Below are positions 20,587 through 29,013 of a stretch of 64,000 nucleotides of DNA, piece by piece. The stretch comes from Candidatus Blautia excrementipullorum. GTDB lineage: Bacteria > Bacillota > Clostridia > Lachnospirales > Lachnospiraceae. Every line of letters starts with the position of its first letter. The stretch's first letter is position 1. The DNA is taken from assembly GCA_019118645.1 (NCBI GenBank), contig DWYN01000028.1, positions 1 through 64,000 of the forward strand, written 5' to 3'. The notes under the pieces were generated by a model. That model did no database searches. It was not told the DNA's origin and saw only the letters and a program-made list of their open reading frames with translations. The position numbers and the translations under genes are program-made.

Positions 20587-21402
20587 ATGACAAAGGGACG
20601 GGGAATTCAATTAGTTGTATTTGACTGGGCAGGAACAACCGTGGACTATGGTTCCAGTGCTCCGGAAACCGTGTTTGAACGTGTTTTTGAATCTGCGGGG
20701 ATTCATTTTACAAAAGAAGAGATCAACCGGCCGATGGGGATGGAAAAAAAAGCACATATCCGGCAGCTGCTGTCCAGCGAAAACGGCGGCAGACAATGGG
20801 AGGAGGTATACGGCAGACCGTGGACCGAGGATGACGTGGAAATGCTGTATCAGAAGTTTGAGACAATTTTGAATGAGGTTGTGGCCGAATACAGCCAACC
20901 GATTCCGGGAGTAGTGGAGACGGTGGAAAAACTGCGCAGAGCAGGATACAGAATCGGTTCTACCACAGGATATACCTCGCAGATCATGGAAAAGGTGATA
21001 CCGGAGGCTGAAAAATACGGATACAAGGCGGACTGTGTTGTGACTCCCGATTTAACAGAAGCCGGCCGCCCGACACCGTTTATGCTTTTTGAGTGTATGC
21101 GGCAGATGAATGTCTATCCTCCGTGCGAAGTTGTGAAAGTAGGAGATACGGTGGTGGATATTCAGGAAGGAAAAAACGCCGGGGCATGGAGTGTGGGAAT
21201 TCTTGAAGGTTCCAATCTCCTGGGACTGACCAGGGAAGAATATGAAGCAATGGATCCGGAAGAACTGAGAAAATGCAAGTACGATGCAGCAGAATGCTAC
21301 CGGAAAGCCGGCGCTGATATTGTGATTGATACAATCCTGGATCTGCCGGAGGCGGTTGCGGAACTTAACCGGAGACTGATAAAACGGGAGGTGGAAGAAT
21401 GA
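20587..21402 (+). CDS. phnX: Phosphonoacetaldehyde hydrolase
   Basis: HAD-type IQLVVFDWAGTTVDYGSSAPETVFERVFESAGI...RPMGMEKKAHIRQLL. Confidence 0.93.
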   Translation: MTKGRGIQLVVFDWAGTTVDYGSSAPETVFERVFESAGIHFTKEEINRPMGMEKKAHIRQLLSSENGGRQWEEVYGRPWTEDDVEMLYQKFETILNEVVAEYSQPIPGVVETVEKLRRAGYRIGSTTGYTSQIMEKVIPEAEKYGYKADCVVTPDLTEAGRPTPFMLFECMRQMNVYPPCEVVKVGDTVVDIQEGKNAGAWSVGILEGSNLLGLTREEYEAMDPEELRKCKYDAAECYRKAGADIVIDTILDLPEAVAELNRRLIKREVEE

Positions 21403-22526
21403 ACCGTTACTATAATCCGGTTCACACGATACAGGGAGCGGGGTGCGTAGACTGCCTTCCGGAGCTTCTGGAGGAGATGGATCTTCCCGATAAGTCCGTG
21501 CTCCTTCTTGCATGGGGAGAAAATGTTTTTCAAAGACCTGTATTTTCAAAGCTGATTGAAGACCACAGAAATTTTAAGATCTGCCCCAGAGTCTTTAAAG
21601 AATCAAATCCGACGGTGGAACAGCTGTTTGATATTTATCAGGAGACAAAACAGTTCAGGCCATCGGCAGTTGTGGCGGTAGGCGGCGGAAGCATCATGGA
21701 CGTAGGAAAGTCCCTTTGCTGCCTGTATGGAAGAGAACTTGCAGATGTGGATGACCTGAGGGAGATGATCAGAGAGAAGAATTATACAGCTCCGAAAGCA
21801 AGATGGATAGGAATTCCTACTACCGCGGGCACCGGAAGCGAAGCGACCTGCTGGGCAACTATCTGGGATCCTTCCCAGGATGCAAAACGTTCGGTGGAGA
21901 ACCATGAGAATTATGCCTACGCCGCACTGGTGGATCCGGAACTGGCGGAAGGGATGCCGCTCAGGCTTGCGGTTTCCTCCGCGCTGGACGCGGTGGCTCA
22001 TGCGGTAGAGAGCTATTGGGCAAAGGGAACAAACTGTGTGTCAAAAGCTCTGGCGCTGAATGCCGTTCAGGTAATTATGCGTCATCTGGAAGAACTGCTT
22101 TCCGGACAGGAAGGCGCCCACGATGCAATGGCCCAGGGAAGTATGCTGGCAGGTCTGGCTTTCAGCAACACAAAAACAACAGCCTGCCATTCCATCTCCT
22201 ATCCGCTGACTATGCATTACAATATTCCCCACGGTACGGCAGTGAGTATGCTTCTTGGGCCGGTATTCCGGATGAATGCGGAAGCAATAGAAGACAGAGG
22301 GGCGCTGCTGCAGGCGCTGGGAGTATCCGGCGCGGAGGAGCTGAAAGAACGCATCGACAGCATTCTCAGACGATCCGGACAGCCCTGTTCGCTTCATGCA
22401 TGGGGCGTTGGCAGGGAAGATCTGCCCCATCTTGCGGAACTGGGAATTACGAAAGGACGGGCGGACAACAATCCGGTGGAAGTGACCGCCGAAAACATCC
22501 TTTCTGTCCTGGAAGAGATTTTCTGA
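21399..22526 (+). CDS. Iron-containing alcohol dehydrogenase, phosphonoacetaldehyde reductase-like
   Basis: Fe-ADH features (AVGGGSIMDVGK, GIPTTAGTGSEAT, DAVAHAVESYWAKG, CHSISYPLTMHYNIPHG). Confidence 0.88.
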   Translation: MNRYYNPVHTIQGAGCVDCLPELLEEMDLPDKSVLLLAWGENVFQRPVFSKLIEDHRNFKICPRVFKESNPTVEQLFDIYQETKQFRPSAVVAVGGGSIMDVGKSLCCLYGRELADVDDLREMIREKNYTAPKARWIGIPTTAGTGSEATCWATIWDPSQDAKRSVENHENYAYAALVDPELAEGMPLRLAVSSALDAVAHAVESYWAKGTNCVSKALALNAVQVIMRHLEELLSGQEGAHDAMAQGSMLAGLAFSNTKTTACHSISYPLTMHYNIPHGTAVSMLLGPVFRMNAEAIEDRGALLQALGVSGAEELKERIDSILRRSGQPCSLHAWGVGREDLPHLAELGITKGRADNNPVEVTAENILSVLEEIF

Positions 22527-22578
22527 ACACTAAACTTTCCAAGATATAAAAAAGCAAAGCAGAAAAGGAGAAAAAATT

Positions 22579-23511
22579 ATGAAATGCAGAACCAAATTAA
22601 CAGGAGTAACTTTGAGCGCGCTGATGGCAGTCTCTCTTTTTTCGGCAGCCGGAGCAGAAAATGTGAAGGCGTCTTCTCCGGGAGGCGAGGACGGAGTGTT
22701 TACAATCGCTTACGCGCCCAATGAATCCACTACAGAAAGCGCAGACGCAAGAAACGGTCTGGCTGAAGATCTGAGTGAGTTTCTGGGCTGCGAAGTGGAG
22801 GAGATTCAGGCAAGCGACTACAATGCGATCATCGAAGCTCTGCGCACAGGCAGCGCGGATATGGCTTATATGGGATCCCAGGCTCTGGCTCTGGGAGTGG
22901 AGCGTACGGAGCTTGAGCCGATCGTCATGAAAGCAGAGGAGGGAGATCCGGAAAAAGCGATCTATCATTCGGTTTTGATTGCTTCCAGTGCAAATGAAGA
23001 TATCAATTCTATTGAAGACATCAAAGGAAAAACCATGGCTTTTGTAGATCCGGACTCCACTTCCGGAAATCTGGTTCCGACAGCGGAAATTATCCAGGCA
23101 TTCCCGGATGAAGAGCTGAATTCAGACATGCTTCATACGAACGGCGACTTTTTTGAGGCTGTCAGCTATTCAGGATCCCATCAGGCAGGGCTGCAGGCGG
23201 TAATCAAAGGCGATGTGGACGTTGTGCCTATTTCCGATCAGATTCTTGCATCTGAAATAGCAAATGGAAACGCCGCAGAGGGAGATGTGAAGGTTATCCA
23301 TGAGTCCGGAGCCATTCCGGCGGAGGCCATGGTGGTTGCCGAGCATGTGGATCAGGACACCAGAGATCAGCTGACAGAGTTTCTGACCTCCTACGACAAC
23401 GAAGAGTATTTCACAGACGTGATCAAGGTTCCGGGAGCCCGCTTTATTGAATGCGATATGAGCGACTACGAGGAGATCATTGAGCTGAACAAAATCATCA
23501 ACGATTTTTAA
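22579..23511 (+). CDS. phnD: Phosphonate ABC transporter substrate-binding protein
   Basis: PhnD-like: FTIAYAPNESTTESADARNGLAEDLSEFLGCEVEEIQASDYNAIIEALRTGSADMAYMG...FVDPDSTSGNLVP. Confidence 0.92.
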   Translation: MKCRTKLTGVTLSALMAVSLFSAAGAENVKASSPGGEDGVFTIAYAPNESTTESADARNGLAEDLSEFLGCEVEEIQASDYNAIIEALRTGSADMAYMGSQALALGVERTELEPIVMKAEEGDPEKAIYHSVLIASSANEDINSIEDIKGKTMAFVDPDSTSGNLVPTAEIIQAFPDEELNSDMLHTNGDFFEAVSYSGSHQAGLQAVIKGDVDVVPISDQILASEIANGNAAEGDVKVIHESGAIPAEAMVVAEHVDQDTRDQLTEFLTSYDNEEYFTDVIKVPGARFIECDMSDYEEIIELNKIINDF

Positions 23512-23540
23512 ATTATCGGACAGCAGACAGGAGGATTGAC

Positions 23541-24347
23541 ATGGAAGCTATATTAAAATTTGATCAGGTATCGAAAGATTATCCGAATGGCGTACACGCA
23601 CTGAAAAAAGTGTCCTTTGAAGTTTCGGAAGGCGAGTTCGTTTCTGTTATCGGTCCGTCAGGATCAGGAAAGTCGACCCTCCTGCGCGCCATCAACCGGC
23701 TGATCCCGGTCAGCAGCGGGACGGTATGGCTGGACGGTCAGGCGGTATCCGCCCAGAAAGGAAAAAAACTCCGGGAACAGCGCTGCAAGGTCGGCATGAT
23801 CTTTCAGAATTATAATCTTGTATACAGTCTGTCTGTTCTTCAGAATGTCCTTCATGGCCGGCTTGGCTATATGAGCGGGCTGAAGGGAGTCTTCGGGCTG
23901 TATTCGGAACAGGATAAGCAGGAAGCTCTGGACCTTCTGGAAGAGCTGGGGCTGGAACAGTTCTGCTATAACAGAGCGTCCGACCTTTCCGGAGGACAGA
24001 AGCAGAGGGTGGGGATCGCCAGAGCCATTATGCAGAAGCCGAAGCTGCTGCTCTGCGACGAACCCATCGCGTCTCTGGATCCGTCCAGCGCCAAAACGAT
24101 CATGGATTTATTAAGAGATATGTCTCAGAAGAGAAAGATCGCCTGTATCGTGAATCTGCATCAGCTGGATGTGGCAGTAAAATATTCCACACGGATCATC
24201 GGGCTTTCAAAGGGAGAAATCGTTTTTGACGGCACTCCGGAAGAACTTGATGACAGAACCATTGAAAAAATTTACGGCACTTCTCGTGAAAATCTGATGA
24301 TGGGAGGAACGGCAGATGACAAAGCGGATACCGTTGATTGCGCGTGA
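23541..24347 (+). CDS. phnC: Phosphonate ABC transporter ATP-binding protein
   Basis: VIGPSGSGKSTLLRAINRLI, LSGGQKQRVGIARAIMQKPKLLLCDEPIASLDP. Confidence 0.95.
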   Translation: MEAILKFDQVSKDYPNGVHALKKVSFEVSEGEFVSVIGPSGSGKSTLLRAINRLIPVSSGTVWLDGQAVSAQKGKKLREQRCKVGMIFQNYNLVYSLSVLQNVLHGRLGYMSGLKGVFGLYSEQDKQEALDLLEELGLEQFCYNRASDLSGGQKQRVGIARAIMQKPKLLLCDEPIASLDPSSAKTIMDLLRDMSQKRKIACIVNLHQLDVAVKYSTRIIGLSKGEIVFDGTPEELDDRTIEKIYGTSRENLMMGGTADDKADTVDCA

Positions 24348-25116
24348 TTTAAGAAAACTGTATACAGGCTTTCTGATTGCTGCAGTTGTTTTGTTTCTGG
24401 TATGCAGCTTTCTGACAGAATTCAATGTTATGACGCTGATCGCCAATGGAGATGCGTTCTGGGAATTTGTCACAGAGGATTTTCTTCCTCCGGCTCTGCC
24501 GAAGAGCAGCAGAATTCCGGGGATCCTGTCCAGCGTGCTGGTAACGCTGGCGCTTGCGATGTCGGCGACCACAATTGCCGCTGTTCTTGCGTTTTTCGTA
24601 TCGCTGTTCGGAAGTGAAAAAGTATCTCCCTTCCCAAGGGCAGCCAGATTTGTCAGGGGATTTGCCACTTTTCTCCGCAATATCCCCGCGCTTGTATGGG
24701 CTTTTATTTTATTTTCTTCGCTGGGGATCGGAACAGGCGTGGGATTTGTCGCCCTGTGCATTACAAGCTTTGCGTTTATGGTGAGGGCTTTTGTGGAAAC
24801 CATGGAGGACGTTTCCCAGGACTGTGTGGAAAGTCTGCAGGCAGTAGGGGCGACGTTTCCCCAGAGAGTCTCCCAGGCGATTCTGCCGTCCTGTTTAAAC
24901 GGGTTTCTTTCCTGGTTTCTCTACTGCGTGGAGGTGAATATCCGGGCTTCCACCATTGTCGGAATGGTGGGCGGCGGCGGTGTGGGCCTGACGCTGTTTT
25001 CTTACATAAAAAGCTTCAGGTATGATATCGCGCTGAGTATTATTTTGCTGGTGGCTGCAATGGTGATCATGGTGGATCAGATCACCGCCAGACTCCGAAA
25101 GGAGATTATGAAATGA
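24316..25116 (+). CDS. phnE: Phosphonate ABC transporter permease
   Basis: MetI-like permease: FLRNIPALVWAFILFSSLGIGTGVGFVALCITSFAFMVRAFVETMEDV. Confidence 0.92.
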   Translation: MTKRIPLIARDLRKLYTGFLIAAVVLFLVCSFLTEFNVMTLIANGDAFWEFVTEDFLPPALPKSSRIPGILSSVLVTLALAMSATTIAAVLAFFVSLFGSEKVSPFPRAARFVRGFATFLRNIPALVWAFILFSSLGIGTGVGFVALCITSFAFMVRAFVETMEDVSQDCVESLQAVGATFPQRVSQAILPSCLNGFLSWFLYCVEVNIRASTIVGMVGGGGVGLTLFSYIKSFRYDIALSIILLVAAMVIMVDQITARLRKEIMK

Positions 25117-25979
25117 GTATGGAATATAACGGAACGATCGTAAATCTGAAAGAAAAAGAATATACGGAAGAGAAGAAGCGTGCAAAAAGAAAAACAACAA
25201 CAAAAATTCCGGTAAAATGCAGGCAGAGAAACCGGTTTATCCCGGGTTTCCTTGGAGGAGTAGCCCTTTTGTCTGTTCTGAGCCTTCTGTATCTGGATAT
25301 TGACTGGCTGAAAATGCTGTCCCGTGTGCCGGATATCGGAGAAGTGTTCTGGGAGCTGGCGCATCTTGATTTTTCGAACATGGATCTGATCCTCTCGTCC
25401 ATGGTGGAAACCATATCGATCGCGGTGCTCTCGCTTTTGTACAGCCTGATCCTGGGGATCCTGTTCGGCATGCTCGCCGCGCGGAATATTTTCCGGATCC
25501 CGGTGCTGTCGGTACTCGTTCAGTCGTTTTTTACTTTTCTGAGGGCGGTGCCCACTCCGGTCTGGGTTCTGCTGATGCTGGTGTGTCTCGGTATGGGACC
25601 GGAGGCGGGTGTTGCCGGACTGTGCGTCCATACAACGGCTTTCTTTACGAAGTCTTTCGCCCAGAGCTTTGACAGTATACCTTATGAGACCATAGAAGCC
25701 CTGGAGGTGACCGGGACGGGAAGACTGAGCATTTTCTTCAATGCGGTTCTTCCGGCGGCTCTTTCCCAGATCGTAGCCTGGGCGGGAATGCGTCTGGAAA
25801 CAAATTTCTCCGAATGTGCCATCCTCGGCATGGTAGGCGCAGGCGGAGTCGGATATGTAATCTCCAACAGCCTGCAGGGATACGATTATGGAACTGCGGG
25901 AGTGGCCATCCTGCTGGTATTTCTGGTGGCATACTGTATTGAGCGGATGTTTGTGCACATAAAAAAGAGATTCTATTAA
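25113..25979 (+). CDS. phnE: Phosphonate ABC transporter permease (second)
   Basis: PhnE-like: FTFLRAVPTPVWVLLMLVCLGMGPEAGVAGLCVHTTAFFTKSFAQSFDSI. Confidence 0.92.
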   Translation: MSMEYNGTIVNLKEKEYTEEKKRAKRKTTTKIPVKCRQRNRFIPGFLGGVALLSVLSLLYLDIDWLKMLSRVPDIGEVFWELAHLDFSNMDLILSSMVETISIAVLSLLYSLILGILFGMLAARNIFRIPVLSVLVQSFFTFLRAVPTPVWVLLMLVCLGMGPEAGVAGLCVHTTAFFTKSFAQSFDSIPYETIEALEVTGTGRLSIFFNAVLPAALSQIVAWAGMRLETNFSECAILGMVGAGGVGYVISNSLQGYDYGTAGVAILLVFLVAYCIERMFVHIKKRFY

Positions 25980-27784
25980 ACGGGGTGTTCAGGACCCTCT
26001 AAAAAATAATAAATGCCGGAGTAAGGGGGAAGCGTCAGAGAAATGCTTTCTCCTTTTTCTGCTGTAAAAACGGCTGCCTGGTTCCTGTTCTGCTTTCCGC
26101 CGTAAATGTCAAGATCACTGTTGAAAAGCTCTTTCAGCCGGCAGTCCTGTTCCGGTTTCAGATCATAGGACTGTTCCTGTTCGGAGAAGTTAAAGAGCGC
26201 GAGGATACGTTCCTTCTCTGCCGTCCGCTCAAAAACATAGACACAGGATGCTTCCTGATGGCAGTCAATCCACCGGAATCCCTTGTGTTCGTAATCTTTT
26301 TCCCAGAAGGCAGGATGTTTCAGATAAAGACGGTTCAGTTCTTTCATGAACCGGGCAAATCCGCTGTGGATGGGATAGTCCAGCAAAAGCCAGTCCTGTT
26401 CCCGTTTTTCATCCCATTCCCGGAGTTGTCCGATCTCATTTCCCATGAAATTCAGTTTTTTTCCGGGGTGGGCGTACATGTACATGTAAAATGCCCGGCA
26501 CTGCGGAAATTTGTCATCGTAATTCCCGCTCATTTTCTGCAGGATGGCAGCCTTGCCGTGGACAACCTCATCGTGGGAGAGTGGAAGCAGAAAACGGTCA
26601 TTGTAATAATACATCATGGAGAATGTAAGCTTATGATAATCCCGGTTTCTGTATTCCGGAGCCGTCCGGAAGTAATCCAGAGTGTCGTTCATCCATCCCA
26701 TATCCCATTTGTAGTCGAATCCCAGTCCGCCGCAGGAGACCGGTTCCGTCACCTTCGGAAAAGAGGTGGAGTCCTCTGCCGCCAGGATTGCAGAGGGGTG
26801 AAGGGTTTTCAGGCCCTGGTTCATAAACTGAAGGAACCCTGTTGCATTGGAATTCACGCCCCGGGCGGGATCCCCCTGCCAGTAGATCGCCCGGCTGATG
26901 GCGTCCATCCGGAGCCCGTCTATATGAAATTCACTCAGCCAGTAGTTGGCGCAGGACTGAAGAAAACTCCGTACTTCGCCCCGGGAGTGCATGAAATTGC
27001 AGCTTCCCCACTCGCTGACGCCCACTGCGGAGTTGGGATATTCATAGAGCGGAGTGCCGTCATAGAGAGCCAGCCCATAGTCGTCTACTGCAAAATGCAC
27101 AGGGACAAAATCCATAAGAACGCCGATCTGATTCTTATGGCATGCATCAATGAAGAATTTCAGCTGATCCGCAGTTCCGTATCTGGAGGTGGGGCTGAAA
27201 AATCCCGTAGACTGATAACCCCAGGATTCATCACAGGGATATTCGTTCAGGGGCATGATCTCCAGATAATTGTAGCCATTTGCCCTGAGGTAGGGAATCA
27301 GGACGTCCGCCATTTCTTCATAGGTGTACCAGGCGTCCGGCTCCGCGGAGGGCTTCCGGAAAGAACCGAAGTGAACCTCGTAGATATTCAGTGGCTTGTC
27401 CCGGCAGTCGCTGCGGCTTTTCAACCATTCTCTATCGTGAAATTGATAAGAATTCATATTCCGTATCACAGAAGCCGTATTTGGCCGGAGTTCCATGCCG
27501 AATCCATAGGGATCGCAGTGATCCTTCCACTGTCCGGTGCGGCTGTAAATACGATACTTGTACATCATTCCCTCTTCCGCTTTCGGAACACGGCATTCCC
27601 AGAAATTTCCGTCAGAGACTTTATGCATATCCAGTTCCTTCCACTCACTGAATTCACCGATCAGGGAAACTTTGGCGGCAGAAGGGGCGAAGGTGCGGAA
27701 GATCACGCCGTCCTGTCCTGTGTGCGCGCCAAGATACTGATAAGCATCAAAAATTTTACCCGTATAAAAACCATAGAAATCCAT
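25976..27784 (-). CDS. glgB: 1,4-alpha-glucan branching enzyme (GH13)
   Basis: YEVHFGSFRKP, DFVPVHFAVDDYGLALYDGTPLYEYP, FHIDGLRMDAISRAIYW, PLSHDEVVHGK, FMGNEIGQLREW; internal ATG chosen as start. Confidence 0.92.
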   Translation of the reverse strand: MDFYGFYTGKIFDAYQYLGAHTGQDGVIFRTFAPSAAKVSLIGEFSEWKELDMHKVSDGNFWECRVPKAEEGMMYKYRIYSRTGQWKDHCDPYGFGMELRPNTASVIRNMNSYQFHDREWLKSRSDCRDKPLNIYEVHFGSFRKPSAEPDAWYTYEEMADVLIPYLRANGYNYLEIMPLNEYPCDESWGYQSTGFFSPTSRYGTADQLKFFIDACHKNQIGVLMDFVPVHFAVDDYGLALYDGTPLYEYPNSAVGVSEWGSCNFMHSRGEVRSFLQSCANYWLSEFHIDGLRMDAISRAIYWQGDPARGVNSNATGFLQFMNQGLKTLHPSAILAAEDSTSFPKVTEPVSCGGLGFDYKWDMGWMNDTLDYFRTAPEYRNRDYHKLTFSMMYYYNDRFLLPLSHDEVVHGKAAILQKMSGNYDDKFPQCRAFYMYMYAHPGKKLNFMGNEIGQLREWDEKREQDWLLLDYPIHSGFARFMKELNRLYLKHPAFWEKDYEHKGFRWIDCHQEASCVYVFERTAEKERILALFNFSEQEQSYDLKPEQDCRLKELFNSDLDIYGGKQNRNQAAVFTAEKGESISLTLPPYSGIYYFLEGPEHPV

Positions 27785-27982
27785 TTTTGCTCCATACCCG
27801 GCTGAAACCTGCAGCCGGGTGTTCCCTTTCTTTTTATAAATTAATAGACACCAGTTGTTTTTTTGATTATAATAAAAAGAAACAGACAGATTGTCCACAG
27901 ACAATCCGGACGGAAGGACGGATAAGCGACGGATTGCGGAATATGTCGGTAATCCGTATGCAATCAGATGAGAAGGTGAAAA

Positions 27983-28534
27983 ATGGATATCAGAATAGAA
28001 AAAACAGAAAACGCCATCAAAAATGCATTTTTGGAGATCCGGGCCAGAAAACCTCTGGAAAAAATTACAGTAAAAGAGCTTTGTGCCTGCGCGCAAATTA
28101 ATAAATCTACTTTTTATGCACATTACCAGGATATTTACGCACTGTCGGAAAAACTGGAGCAGGAGATTGTAAATTCCATTTTAAAGACCATGGTAAGCAG
28201 GCAGAAATATTCAGTAAAAAATTCCGATATCTTTGTCCGGGATCTTTATATGGCATGCCTGGCAAACAGTTCTCTGATCAATATTGTGTTTTCCGGAAAG
28301 AACCAAAGCCGCCTGGCAGACTGCCTGGAAAAAGAGGTAAAGGCTCTGATCTGGAAAAAATATCCTCAGTATAGGGAGGACATTGAAAAGAATATTATGC
28401 TTTCTTATGGGATTTACGGTACATTTTATGTGTATCTGAATAATCAGAACGTTGATCCGGAGATACTCATCCGGGTCAGCGAGAAAATTGTAAAAAGGCT
28501 CTCTCCTTTGTATGACCAGGAGGCGGAGGAATGA
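27983..28534 (+). CDS. TetR/AcrR family transcriptional regulator
   Basis: KTENAIKNAFLEIRARKPLEKITVKELCACAQINKSTFYAHYQDIYAL. Confidence 0.93.
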   Translation: MDIRIEKTENAIKNAFLEIRARKPLEKITVKELCACAQINKSTFYAHYQDIYALSEKLEQEIVNSILKTMVSRQKYSVKNSDIFVRDLYMACLANSSLINIVFSGKNQSRLADCLEKEVKALIWKKYPQYREDIEKNIMLSYGIYGTFYVYLNNQNVDPEILIRVSEKIVKRLSPLYDQEAEE

Positions 28535-28549
28535 GTCCGCAAAAGCGGC

Positions 28550-28603
28550 TTGACAAAGGGCTCTCTTTTTCCGATAATAAAATACAGATACCCCTTGCGG
28601 TAT
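28550..28603 (+). promoter_or_regulatory. Promoter (TTGACA-N17-GATAAT) and CsoR-type operator ATACCCCTTGCGGTAT
   Basis: -35 28550-28555, -10 28573-28578; dyad 28588-28603 upstream of the CsoR-like gene. Confidence 0.65.
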
Positions 28604-28618
28604 AAGGAGGTGGAAGAC

Positions 28619-28894
28619 ATGAGACAGTGTATGGATGCGGATAATCTGCACCGGAGACTGAAAAAGATTATTGGACAGGTACAGGCTATTGACCGGATGA
28701 TTGATGAGGATATTCCATGCGAGGACATCCTGGCGCAGATCAATGCCGCTAAATCAGCCCTGCACAGAGCTGGTCAGGTGGTTCTGGAGGGACATATCAA
28801 GCATTGTGTGCGGGACGGAATCGAACATGGCGATGCAGATAAGACCATTGCCAATTTCACAAAAGCAGTGGAGCGTTTTGCGAATATGAACTGA
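28619..28894 (+). CDS. Metal-sensing (CsoR/FrmR, DUF156) transcriptional regulator
   Basis: LHRRLKKIIGQVQAIDRMIDEDIPCEDILAQINAAKSALHRAGQVVLEGHIKHCV. Confidence 0.93.
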   Translation: MRQCMDADNLHRRLKKIIGQVQAIDRMIDEDIPCEDILAQINAAKSALHRAGQVVLEGHIKHCVRDGIEHGDADKTIANFTKAVERFANMN

Positions 28895-28919
28895 TAAGAC
28901 GAGAATGCTTAGTCGACTT

Positions 28920-28975
28920 ATACCCCTTTCTGTGCTATGATTATGTAAATATAATCAAAGTACAGAAAGGGGTAT
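28920..28975. repeat. 56-bp near-perfect inverted repeat (25-nt arms, 6-nt loop)
   Basis: ATACCCCTTTCTGTGCTATGATTAT-GTAAAT-ATAATCAAAGTACAGAAAGGGGTAT. Confidence 0.9.
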
Positions 28976-29013
28976 TTTCTGTGGGAAATACGTCTGAAAA
29001 CGGAGAAAAGAGA

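Noticed and set aside
26258-27805. 515-aa ORF antisense to glgB
   Set aside because: Shadow ORF of a well-supported GH13 coding sequence; no recognisable domain.
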